Assembly (NCBI GenBank): GCA_963693085.1
Contig: OY856409.1
Coordinates: 660,344,591-660,408,590 of the forward strand
DNA length: 64,000 nucleotides
From: Alisma plantago-aquatica
Taxonomy: Eukaryota > Streptophyta > Magnoliopsida > Alismatales > Alismataceae
Direction of reading: 5' to 3'
Position numbers and translations under genes: made by a program. The stretch's first letter is position 1. Each line of letters begins with the position of its first letter. The notes under the pieces are model-generated. The model did no database searches. It was not told where the DNA came from and worked only from the letters and a program-made list of their open reading frames with translations. Below, one piece after another: positions 22,901 through 34,708 of this stretch.

Positions 22901-24758
22901 ACCCTAGTAAGGGAATAGTGGTGTTACCCTTGAATAGCATGGAACTAAAATATGATTCATATATTTGTTATCATCTGTACTAACCATGCAGGTATCATAA
23001 GATGATGAACATAGCCAGGTATGAGCTATGATGCTTTATTTATTCAAATTTTTATTAGGCCTTATGTGTTGTAATATGCCTTGTTTCTTAGTAATAGGTA
23101 ACAAGAAATTTAATGGGCCTCAAGTGCCATAAGAGATGCTGGTGTAGCAAGTGTCATGTCTACCTTGGTCAGATGACCAGAAGGTGACAATTACCTAAAA
23201 AAGTAGTAATAGTGCTCAGTGATGAGCTGAGGGTTTGAATACCCAGAACCATATGATTATGGCATTGAGTTTGTGAAGGGATGAGTATTCCCATTATTGA
23301 AATGAGGGACTGAGATCCCAATGTCTTATAACGACTAAGAAGTAGCTGATGAAAACAGTACATGTTTCTTTGTAGCATTTGTCATAATAAGTTATGTTTG
23401 AAAACTTGACTGATGCTAAAAGAATATGATAATGTACTTAATTAATCAAGTGAAATCTTTTCATGTAGTGCTCTGACCATAGATCCATCATCGTCAGTAG
23501 CTGGTGATGGTGAAATAGGTTTTCCCACGGGATCTTTTGGAGTTCGCATATTTGTGAATATGTGGGGGTCGATGGGAGAAAATATTCATACGTCCTAATG
23601 GGAGAATTGATGGAAGGTAAACATTAAACCTCTCAATCCTTCATTATATGTGCCAGGATGGATGTATCACTAATCTCCCGATGATGTTAATGCCAAATCA
23701 ATGGAGGTAAACATGAAATCTCTTGATTGCAAAGAGAGTGCAGCCGTCATTGTAGCTCTATAGCGAAGATGCCACTATACCCTGGCAAGCTATGTAGCAG
23801 AGACACAAGATGTCCTGCATGTGACCTCGCACTGACCGAGATGTGGGAAGTCATGGAAGTCGGCTCTTCCATTGACTTTGTATGGTACCAATTTTGACTT
23901 CGCAATGGTCGGTTGGAGTATGAGCGGTATACCTCATCTCCTCAGAGCTTAAGTATGTTTGTAAAACATAATTAGCTGTGCAGCGTATTTGCATAAGATT
24001 GAAATATGAGAACCACTGGTTGATGTTATCTTGCTTAGCATGTCCTTGATACATAAATTTTACTTATGTTCTTTAATTCCGTATTGAATAAGAGACATGC
24101 TGCCTTATCAGGTTATAGATGAAATATTTGAATAGGATTGTTGCTCTAATCTGCATAGATATATCTGCTATTGAAATATATGATTCCACTGTTCAGTCTA
24201 TTTCTATTAAATTGCAATAATAATGTTTTCGGTGGAGAGTTATATTTCTCGCTGGGGCAATTAACAAATTGTCTCACCCCTGTGGGATCCAACATTTTTA
24301 GGTAGACAGAGACAAAGAGGCAGAAACTCTATAGCGGGGGAAGAGCAGCAGCAACAATAGGGACAACAGTAATATCCCAGGTGGGGATATTGGCTGTCAG
24401 GCTTTGTACATATGTAAATAGAATCCTATGAGTCATCTTTGTACTCTCAGGTCCTAGGAGTCAGTAGATAGTGTTTTTATAATCGATCTGAAATTTTGGT
24501 TTGAATGCCTCGAGAATTTTGTTACTTGTGCTTTTATCAAGGCAAAGTGATGTATATATATTCCTCGAGAAGAGATGGTATATGGAATGTACAATGTGGA
24601 CCAGTATGTAATTATAATACTTTAGTTCTTATTTAAAGAGTTTTCCTAAGAATGGATCTCTTTGTAAATGGTTTTAATTTTTAGTGATTTTTAGTAATCC
24701 ATTGTGAATGATACACTTCTGCATGAGTTAATCTTGTTTTTATGAGTTGGATGCCATA
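19913..24758 (+). repeat. 5' LTR of element B (4846 bp)
   Basis: Contents mirror LTR A: splice-donor-like TTG|GTAAGC (20914), the GGCGGGTTATATAAC block (about 21113), AACGGTC palindromes (21300-22100), AACCCTAA-rich sequence (22500-22760), acceptor-like CCATGCAG|GT (22983-22992), the CATAGATCCATCATCGTCAG block (about 23482), and the conserved tail with TACTCTCAGGTCC near 24440. About 250 bases present in the 3' copy are absent here, chiefly around 21900-21950. Confidence 0.92.
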
Positions 24759-24765
24759 AGTTTAG

Positions 24766-24777
24766 TGGTATCAGAGC
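24766..24777 (+). other. Primer binding site of element B
   Basis: TGGTATCAGAGC, seven bases after the LTR end; initiator Met tRNA type. Confidence 0.92.
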
Positions 24778-24891
24778 CCTAGGTTCGCTGAGTCTACAGA
24801 GACATAGGATTAAGGTTGTTGAGTCTGTTCTAGTGTCTTCCAGTTTATCTGATAGTATCTTCTGCTCATATAGGAGAAGAAGAACTTGAAG

Positions 24892-26073
24892 ATGTCTGGA
24901 TCACATGATGAACATGCTACTGAGAGTAGCGTTGCTGCACCAGGAGGAGGTGCAAGGGATCAAGCTAGAGAGGAACTCGTACATGAGATTCCTCAACGTG
25001 ATCAAGCTGCATTAGAGAACCCAACTTTCCATACCCTGTTCGGGCAGTTTATAGTGACTATGACACATATGGCAGACAGAATGCCACCACCTACACCAAG
25101 GGCACCAACCCACAATGAAGGACAAGGAGCTAGCAAGACCTTTGAACAGCTTCGCCGGGTGGGAGCCACAGACTATGCTGGTATAGCTGACCCAGCTGAT
25201 GCAGATTTGTGGTTGACGGAGCTGGAGAAAACTTTTAGAATCCTTAACATCCCTAAAGTAGTGAAGGTGAGGCATGTTGTATACCTTCTAAAGGGGATTG
25301 CTGGTCATTGGTGGACCATCGAAGAAGGTAAAAGGCTAGGAGTTGAAGTCGGATGGGATGAATTCTGACATGAATTTGTCACTAGATACTTCCCTAAGAC
25401 GTATCTAGATGAGAAGATCTCTCAATTTGAGAAGTTGAGGTAAGGACAGATGAACATTAGCAAATATGAAGCTAGGTTCATCGAGCTTTTGCGGTTTTAT
25501 CCGCATATGGCAGCTACTGATGAAGAGAGGATTCGGCATTTCGAGATGGGGTTGAATGCTGAATTGACCACTCCCGTGTCTGCTCTAGAGAACATGGAGA
25601 GATTTGCCACTTTTATGGAATCTGTTAGGCGGATAGAGAGGTCTATGATCGAAAAGTGATAGACCAGTAATAAGAAAGTGTATCCTTAGTTTCAAGGACA
25701 GAGGTCTGAGAGCTTTAAGAAATTGAGATTCTCTGCACCACCACCACCACCAATGTTTAATACCCCGACGCAGTGGACGTCAAGTAGGGGTAGGGGTCAT
25801 AGTTTTCCTCCAAGTAGAGCCCCCATTACAGCATCAGCATCAGTGACAGGACCACCCAGGCAGAGTTTGGGAAGTTACAAATGCTTCCAGTGTGGGAGGT
25901 CAGGACACTTGAAGAGAGATTGTCCTGAAAAAGTCAAAACTGTAACTCAACCCCAGAGGCAGAATCAGCAAGGCTCACAGAGGCGACAGTTCAGTAATAA
26001 TGCTAGAGGACGTGGACAAGCATCCCTAGATAGATCTTCGGCACCCAACAACCAAGCACAGGGTCAACAATAA
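24892..26073 (+). pseudogene. gag region of element B with several stops
   Basis: Capsid/nucleocapsid region. ATG at 24892 (MSGSHDEHATE). The pieces 24892-25368, 25450-25659 and 25723-26073 all share one frame. Recognisable parts are LWLTELEKTFRIL, GHWWTIEE, MNISKYEARF and, near the end, a CCHC zinc knuckle CFQCGRSGHLKRDC for RNA binding. Stops fall at 25366 (TGA), 25441 (TAA), 25657 (TGA) and shortly after, each where a CGA, CAA or CAG codon is expected from gag A or family consensus. A basic, glutamine-rich linker leads to the protease. Confidence 0.9.
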
Positions 26074-26076
26074 GAA

Positions 26077-29000
26077 ATGGCTAGATTCTATGCCATGAAT
26101 CAGCCCAAAGCAGTAGTCAACCCTCAGGTTGTGACAGGTCATATGGAACTATTTTATTCTGATATGTCTTCATCCTGCTTCGTATCTGTGTTAATTGATC
26201 AGGGTGCTACATATTCCTTTATCACTCGAGAAGTGATTCATGACTACAACATGACTGTTAGTCATAGAGAAGATAGTTTGATGTTAGAAACCCCTTTGCT
26301 GGGATCTACAATGTTGTGGGAGGTGGGTTCTCCCTGCAATCTTTCCTTTTCTGAACATCGCATTCAAGTGGATCTTATACCACTTGAGATGTAGGGTTTT
26401 GATATAATCCTTGGGATGGACACCTTAGAGAAATATAAGGTTGTCTTGGATTGTGGTTCCAAGCAGGTTGTGTTCACAGACAATGGTGACACATGGATCT
26501 TTCAGGGAGATAGAAATATTCTTCCAACCTGTCTGGTGTCAACTATGGTAGCTGAGAAGTTAATGAGATAGGGATGCTTTGCATTCTTGGCTCATGTGGT
26601 AGATACCACAATGGAGAGCCCTCATCCTTTTGAAGTTTTGGTTGTTAGGGAGTTTGAAGATGTATTTCTTGAAGAAATTCCAGGTGTTCCTCTGCCCTGA
26701 GAGATTGATTTTAAGATTAATCTAATCCCAGGTACACAACCAATAGCACAAACGTTGCATAGGATGGCACCTGATGAAATGACAGAGCTCAAGAAACAAC
26801 TACAGGAGTTGCTTGAGAAAGGTTTTATCCTACCGAGTACTTCACCATGGGGTGCTCTGGTCCTCTTTATTAAGAAGAAGGACGGATCGATGTGGTTATG
26901 CATTGATTACAGACAGTTAAATAAAGTAACAATAAAGAACAAGTATCCTCTGCCAAGGATCGATGACTTGTTTGATCAGTTGTGTGGTGCAACTATCTTT
27001 TCTAAGATAGAATTGAGGTCAGGATACCATCAGTTGCATATTAAGGAGAGTGATATACCTAAGTCTGCCTTTAGGACAAGGTATGGTCACTATGAGTTCA
27101 TAGTTATGTCGTTTGGACTAACTAATTCACTAGCTGCATTCATGGAACTCATGAATAGAATCTTTCAACCTTTTCTTGATCTATGCATAGTAGTCTTCAT
27201 AGATGACATCTTGATATATAGTAGAGATGCTCAACAACATGAGCAACACCTCCGTCAGGCTTTGAATTTGCTAAGAAAGCTTAAGTTGTATGCTAAGTTT
27301 AGAAAATGTGAGTTCTGGCTACCAGAAGTTTCTTTTCTAGGACACATGGTATCTGCTTCAGGTATTCGTATTGATCCTAAGAAGGTAGAATCTGTCCTGT
27401 AATGGGAACAGCCAAAAACACCGACGAAGATATGCAGTTTCCTAGGGTTGGTAGGCTATTACAGAAGGTTCATTAAGGACTTCAGTTCTATAGCTTTACC
27501 CCTGACCAAGTTGACCAGAAGACCAGAAAGGAGGTTCCTTTTGTCTGGAATGACAAGTGTCAACATTCCTTCCAGTTGCTAAAAGAAAGGTTAACCAGTG
27601 CACCTATGTTAGTGTTACCTGAGCAAGGGATGGGGTACATAGTATCATGTGATGCATCCAAGAATGGTCTAGGTTGTGTGTTGATGCAGGAAAACAAGTG
27701 ATTTCTTTTGCTTCTCGACAGCTTAAGAAACATGAGGAGAATTATCCGACATACGATCTAGAGCTAGTTGATGTGGTCCATGCTTTGAAGATCTGGAGAC
27801 ATTATCTCTATGGAGAGACATTCCAGATTTTCACCGACCATAAGAATCTAAAGTATATCTTCTCACAGCATGAGTTGAATATGAGACAACGCCGCTGGAT
27901 GGAATTAATCAAGGACTACGATTGTACAATTGATTATCATCTAGGGAAGGCTAATGTGGTAGTTGATGCATTAAGTAGAAAATCAACAACACCAGCCTTA
28001 GATCAAGCACAGTTAAACTCCTTAGTGTGCTTTAAAAGAGATATGCTTATCTCCTTAAGGCAAGACAATATAGAGCTTAAGGTGTCGTTGTTAGCTAGGC
28101 TGTTAGCTGAGATGCAAGTAAAACCTACTCTAAGACAGCAGATTAAAGAAGCACAACAAACTGATACTGTGATTCAGCATATTAGGTCAGAGTATGGTAG
28201 TGAGAAATGGGATGGTTTCCATGATTCAGATGATCAGGTAGTTTGTTACCATGGTAGGATGGTAGTACCTGATGTTGATAACTTAAGAAAGTTAGTTCTG
28301 GAAGAAGCTCATTCTTCAATGTATGCCATGCATCTAGGGAGCACCAAGATGTATCATAACTTAAAAGATATGTATTGGTGTCCTGGATTGAAGAAAGATG
28401 TAGTTGAGTTTGTTATGCGGTGTTTGGTGTGTCAGCAGGTTAAAGCTGAACATCAAAAACCTGGAGGAACAATGCAACCTCTACCTATACCGTAGTGGAA
28501 ATGGGATCATGTAACCATGGACTTTGTGGTTGGTTTTCCTAGAACAGCCAAAAGTCATGATTCCATTTGGGTGATAGTTGATAGGTTGACAAAGACAACA
28601 CATTTATTACTTGTCAAAACAAACTACACTGCTGAGAAGCTGGCACAAATATACATAGATGAGATAGTGTGTTTGCACGGGGTTCCAGCTACAATTGTTT
28701 CTGATAGAGGTCCCCATTTTATGAGCCGTTTTTTGGAATGACTTCATAAAGCTTTGGGTATTCAATTAAGGTTTAGTACAACCTTTCACCCACAGACAGA
28801 TGGATAATCTGAGAGGACCATACAAACCTTGGAGGACTTGCTTAGGGCATGTGTCCTTCAGTTTGTAGGAAGTTGGGATCTACATCTGAGCTTGATAGAA
28901 TTTGCTTATAATAATAGCTATCAACACAGTATTGACATGGCACCATATGAAGTATTGTATGGTAGATGTTGTAGATCTCCTTTATGTTGGTATGAAATAG

Positions 29001-29556
29001 GAGAATATCAACTTTTGGGTCCTGAGCTAGTACAGCAAACAACTAGAAGATTAAAGTAATACAACAACAGTTGAAAGCTGCCCAGGATAAATAGAAATCT
29101 TATGTTGATAAGCATCGTAGACCCCTAGAATTCCAAGTTGGATATAGAGTATACCTCAAGGTCTCACCTTGGAAAGATATCCTGAGATTTGGAAAGAAGG
29201 GGAAGTTAGCTCCTAGATTTATGGGGCCTTATCCAATCATTGAAAGGATGGGAAAGGTAGCCTATAAGCTGGAGTTACCACCTGAGTTGCATGGATTACA
29301 CCCAGTATTCCATATATCTATGCTGAGGAAGTGTCATCCTGACACAGAGTTAGTTCTGCAACCTGTGGAGGTGGAACTAAATGATGATATATCTTATGTT
29401 GAAGGACATGTGTTGGTTCTTGACAGAAGAATTAAAAAGTTGAAAAAGAAAGACATTTGTCTTGTAAAAGTTCTTTGGCATCACCGTGGCATTGAAGAGG
29501 CTGCGTGGGAGCTAGAAGAAGAAATGAGTAGGAAATACCCTACTCTTTTCTCTTAA
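26077..29556 (+). pseudogene. pol of element B: protease, RT, RNase H, integrase, chromodomain-like tail
   Basis: Continues the gag frame. Protease: LIDQGATYSFIT near 26200, where the usual catalytic D-S/T-G reads DQG. Reverse transcriptase (26755-27402): [41 protein letters not shown] and the active-site FIDDILIYS. RNase [12 protein letters not shown] near 27840. Integrase: zinc-binding part ending CLVCQQVK, then catalytic-core pieces DFVVGFPRT, VSDRGPHF and LIEFAYNN. Tail: LHPVFHISMLRK and GIEEAAWELEEEM, a Tekay/Del-type chromodomain-like end stopping at 29556. Stops interrupt it at about ten places, and small indels near 27520, 27690 and 29045 move the frame and finally return it to the original one. 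Confidence 0.92.
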
Positions 29557-29607
29557 TGTTTTCGTTGATGATTTCGGGGACGAAATCCTTGTAAGGGGTG
29601 GATAACT

Positions 29608-32600
29608 TATAACATCCCTGACCTGGGTTATGCTTTAACCCTAGGAGTTTTATTTAAGAAAGATAATTATATGCTTGATATTATATTTCAAAAAGTAATT
29701 AAGGTTCAAGAGGAACTTATACTTCAATTTTAGTCCTTTTTGAATAATGTTGAAAGTAATGTTTTACTTGTTTTGGACTAAAGTGTAAATTACCCAAGTT
29801 GAGGGGTTAAATTGCAAATTTTGCATGATAATATGTTCTGCATGTGTCGAAGCATCGTGAGAAGGAAGATGATGCAGAGGTATGGCTACCCCAAGCCTGA
29901 GTACCAAGAAAGAGTTGATTAAGCAATGTTTGTGCATTAAAACCTAGTTTTGGTGTAATGCACAATTTATCCAAAACCCAGGGTTCAATATGCAATTTAC
30001 CACTTCAAAATAGTCCCTAATATTTCTTGTCATCATGTATAGCAAATAAAATGAGAGGGGCAACTCATTTGTATCACTTTGAAGGAGAGAGAATCTTGAT
30101 ATTAAAATAATCAAGATTTAAGCATAATTGAAACCTTAATTCAATTTAATGCAAAAATAAATAAAAAATTATTGAAGGGCCTTCAATAAAAAACGAGATG
30201 GTTGGATTTGCTCAAGTGTGAACGTCCTTGTGACTTGCACAGGAAAAGGAAATATCTACGCGAGTGGAGAACCCACTCACATTAAGAAAATAAAAAGAAA
30301 TATCCACTAACTTATGAATAATAATAATATTATAAAGGTGAAGGTGCTTAATTTCTTTCTCTTAATTCATGGATAATGGAAGGGAATTCGGAGGTGAGGA
30401 AGATATCTTTGCATTCAAGGAATTGAGGGGGGAGAGGTGGCACCAATTTCGGAATTAAAATATTTTTATAAGGCATTTTCTCTCTCATTGATTTTCTTAT
30501 AAAAACACCTTTTACAACTCAAACCAAAGGCTTTTTTGAATCCACTTCTTCTCTTTGCTTGCAAAAACGACCAAGGGAGCTAGGAGCAGCAGGAGGACGA
30601 CCCCCAACCTGTTGGTAAGCTTCTTGACCTTCGTTCACCTTGATTTCATGGTGGAAATCACAAATCAATGCATGATTTCTTCTTATCTCGATCCCATCTT
30701 CAATTCTAGCCAATCCTTTTCATTCAAAAGCTTGAGGAACGAACCTTGTGGTGTGAAAAAGCTTATTCCACCATTTTTGACATGAATCTCCAAGCTTTGA
30801 AGCTCAATTGGATGCGGGTTATATAACTTGAACCCCTATTCATTGTTATTGAATTCAATTTCTCAATCAATTATGTTCAATTGTTCTTCTTACAATTCCT
30901 TTGATTAATTGATGCAACTACTATGATGATGGTAGTAGTTTTCAATGGACTAAGGCTTGATTATGATGACATCATCTTAGGCACACATTCTGACAAGTTT
31001 CTTTTGCAAATGGTTTTAAGACCTTGGTCCAAACGGTTTCACCAAACTGTTTGGAGACCAAACCATTTGCAAATCGTTTGGAGGTTTGGATCCCAAACCG
31101 TTTGGAAGGGTTGACCATTTTGATGGGTTGACCATTTGAGGTCAGGACCCTGGTACATTTTGGATGATGATCTAATGGATCCAATTGATTGATTCAATAT
31201 ATGGACAATCCTCTAATTAGAAACCCTAATCAGGTTAAGTGCTGAAATTTCAATTGGTTGATTTAAAACTTTGGGTTGACTAACCCAAACGGTCTCAAGA
31301 CCATTTGGAGATCACCCAAATGGTCTCAAGACCATTTGGAGGTCAACCAAGACCGTTTGTAGGTCTAGGGTTGAGTATGGTTGAGTAATTGAAGATCCAA
31401 AGATATCAAATTGAAATGCAATCAATAGCTAATTTGATGATCAATCCACTAATCTAAACCCTAATTGGATTTCACAAATTTTAATGATGGATGGGGAAAA
31501 TGGTCTCTAGACCGTTTGGAGGTCATCCAAACGACCTCAAGACCGTTTGAGGTCAGGTCATCTCATAATTTGATGATGATTCATTGATTTCAATTGAATT
31601 AGTTCCACAATGTTAACCATTGATGGTTCCTCGAATTCAAAACCCTAATTGATGGTTTCCTAATTATAAATCCTAGTTAAATTGGGTTCAAAACCCTAAT
31701 TGATGGTCCAATTGAAGGATGATTCAATAGTTCAATTGATGAATGCATCAAGGATTCAATTGATAGGCAGTTCATTGATTAAAACCTTGAATTGTTTAAG
31801 TGTTGAAAGACCCTTTTGGTCCATTCAGTTTTGAGAGGGTTTGGACCAAACGGTCTCAAGACCATTTGGGTCCAAACGGTCTTAAACCGTTTGGAGACCC
31901 AAGTCCATTAGCTTTCAACACATTTCTTGCTTAAATGGTTTCAAGGGAAATTTGCCCAAATGGTTTCAAACTGTTTGAATTCTAAGAGACCAAGATCGTT
32001 TAGGGTCTAAGTAATCAAAACCATTTGAGGTTCAACATGGTTAATCCATTTGGATATCTAATGTAATTGAAGACTCAATTGGTTAATCCACTTGGACACC
32101 CAAAGTAATTGAAGATTCAATTGGTCAATTCATTTGGATACCTCATGTAATTGAAGGTTCAATTGATCAAATCTTCTGGACACCTAATGTATTTAGATGG
32201 TTGATACCCTTAGTGGGATTAATCTTTGATGCATAAGGATGCAATGATTCAATACATCATGCTAACCCTAATTGCATGTTTTTGAATAAATAGTAGGCTC
32301 AATCTAATCAAGAATTGAGTAGTGGACATCCTAGAAGAGGATGAGAGAGGGAGATTCATACATGTAAGATAATCATGTAGCAATCAAGCCTAATACATTC
32401 CAAATAAGTGTGATATACAATTTAGGGTATGATCCTTGATAAAGAGATCATAAAATCTTAATTGAGTTAATTGATGAACTCAAACCCTAATTTAGGGCAA
32501 TTCTGAGTGAAACCCTAATCTAGGAGGATAATGTGATATGAATTTAGGGTAATGACATGAGTAACCCTAATTCAGGGTATTTTGATGATAAACCCTATTT

Positions 32601-34703
32601 GGGGTGAATAGTAAACCTTAATTGTGGGTTATTGAATATAAACCCTAATCTAGGGTGATGTGATGTGAATAGTAAACCCTAATTCTAAATAGGGTGAAGG
32701 TGTGTGAAACCCTAATTTTGGATTTTTCTATATAGCAAGAAACTCTAATCTTGGACAATGAAAGGATGAATCATCGGTCCTAATTGAACAAAGGGGATGA
32801 GTAACCCTGATTGAAATAAAATGGGAAACCCTAACCCTGGTAAGGGAATAGTGGTGTTACCCTTGAATAGCATGGAACTTAAATATGATTGATATATCTA
32901 TTATCATCTGTACTAACCATGCAGGTATCATAAGATGATGAACATAGCCAGGTATGAGCTATGATGTTTTATTTATTCAAATTGTTATTGGGCCTTATGT
33001 GTCGTAATATGCCTTGTTGCTTAGTAAGAGGTAACAAGAAAGTTAATGGGCCTCAAGTGCCATAAGAGATGCTGGTGTAGCAAGTGTCATGTCTACCTTG
33101 GTCAGATGACCTGAAGGTGACAAATACCTAAAAAAGTGGTAACAGTGCTCAGTGATAAGCTGAGGGTTTGAATACCCAGAACCATATGATTATGGCATTG
33201 AGTTTGTGAAGGGATGAGTATTCCCAGTATTGAAATGAGGGACTGAGATCCCAATGTCTTATAAAGACTAAGAAGTAGCTGATGAAAGCAGTACATGTTT
33301 CTTTGTAGCATTTGTCCTAATAAGTTATGTTTGAAAACTTGACTGATGCTAAAAGAATATGATAATGTACTTAATTAATCAAGTGAAATATTTTCATGTA
33401 GTGCTCTGACCATAGATCCATCATCGTCAGTAGCTGGTGATGGTGAAACAAGTTTTCCTACGGGATCTCCTAGAGTTTGCATATTTTTTAATATGTGGGG
33501 ATCGATGGGCGAAAATATTTGTAAGTCCTAATGGGGGAATTGATGGAAGGTCAACATTAAACCTCTCAATCCTTCATTATATGTGTCGGGATGGATGTAT
33601 CACTAATCTCCCGATGATGTTAATGCCGAATCGATGGAGGTAAACATGAAATATCTCGATTGTGAAGAGAGTACAGCCGACGATGTAGCTCTATAGCGAA
33701 GATGCCACTATACCCTGGCAAGCTATGTAGCAGAGACGCAAGATGTCCTGCATGTGATCTTGCACTGACCAAGATGTGGGAAGTCATGAAATCCGACTCT
33801 TCCATTGACTTTGTATGGTACCGATTTCGACTTCGCAATGGTCGGTTGGAGTATGAGCAGTATACCTCATCTCCTCAAAGCTTAAGTATGTTTATAAAAT
33901 ATAATCATCCGTGTAGCGTATTTGCATAAGATTGAAATACGAGAACTATTGTTTGATGTTATCTTGCTTAGCATGTCCTTGATACATAAATGTTACTTAT
34001 GTTCTTTAATTCCGTATTGAATAAGAGACATACTGCCTTATCAAGTTATAGTTGAAATACTTGAATAGGATTGTTTCTCTAATCTGCATAGATATTGATT
34101 TATCTTCTATTGAAATATATGATTCCACTGTTCAGTCTATTTCTATTAAACTGCAATAATAATGTTTTCGGCGGAGAGTTATATCTCTCGCTGGGGCAAT
34201 TAACAAATTGTCTCACCCCCGTGGGATTCAACATTTTTAGGTAGACGTAGACAAAGAGGCAGAAACTTTGTAGCGGGGGAAGAGCAGCAGCAACAACAGG
34301 TACAATAGTAATATCCCAGGTGGGGATACTGGCTATCAGGCTTTGTACATATGTAAATAGAGTCTTATGAGTCGTATCTGTACTCTCAGGTCCTAGGAGT
34401 CAGTAGATAGTGTTTTTATCATCGATCTGAGATTTTGGTTTGAATGCCTTGAGAATTTTATTACTTGTGCTTTTATCAAGGCAAAATGTTATATATTTAT
34501 ATATATTCCTAGAGAAGAGATGGTATATGGAATGTACAATGTGGACCAGTATGTAATTATAATACTTTGGCTCTTGTTTAAAGAGTTTTCCTAAGAATGG
34601 ATCTCTTTGTAAATGGTTTTAATTTTTAGTAATTTTCAGTAATCCGTTGTGAATGATATGCTTCCGCATTAGTTAATCTTGTTTTTATGAGTTGGATGCC
34701 ACA
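29608..34703 (+). repeat. 3' LTR of element B (5096 bp)
   Basis: Starts TATAACATCCCTG after the purine-rich AAGGGGTGG and ends GATGCCACA, followed by the CTAAC duplication. Same block order as the 5' copy. It keeps about 250 bases missing there (around 31700-31860, with extra palindromic AACGGTC copies). Confidence 0.92.
34153..34308 (+). other. Conserved small open frame in LTR B (one internal stop)
   Basis: Reads AIIMFSAESYISRWGN, a TAA, then VSPPWDSTFLGRRRQRGRN and a glutamine-rich end (EEQQQQQVQ) before TAG. It aligns with the open frames of LTR A and LTR C. In the 5' LTR the same place (24213-24372) has an extra T and a further CAG-to-TAG stop. Confidence 0.4.
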
Positions 34704-34708
34704 CTAAC

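Larger units (their letters stand above)
19913..34703 (+). mobile_element. Complete Ty3/gypsy element B (14.8 kb, Tekay/Del-like)
   Basis: Both LTRs, PBS, a decayed single-frame gag-pol and 5-bp target duplications (CTAAC at 19908-19912 and 34704-34708) are present. The 5' LTR begins TATAACATCC, so the canonical TG has become TA in both LTRs. The 3' LTR ends CCACA and the 5' LTR ends CCATA. The domain order gag, protease, reverse transcriptase, RNase H, integrase, chromodomain-like tail identifies a Ty3/gypsy chromovirus. The LTRs make up two thirds of the element. Many stops and three small indels make it non-autonomous. Confidence 0.93.

Noticed and set aside
33702..33929. Possible protein in the 3' LTR of B with CSRDARCPAC and DFVWYRF
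   Set aside because: Open only in this copy; the 5' LTR of B and LTR A have stops in the frame. Kept as a conserved nucleotide block, not called as a gene.
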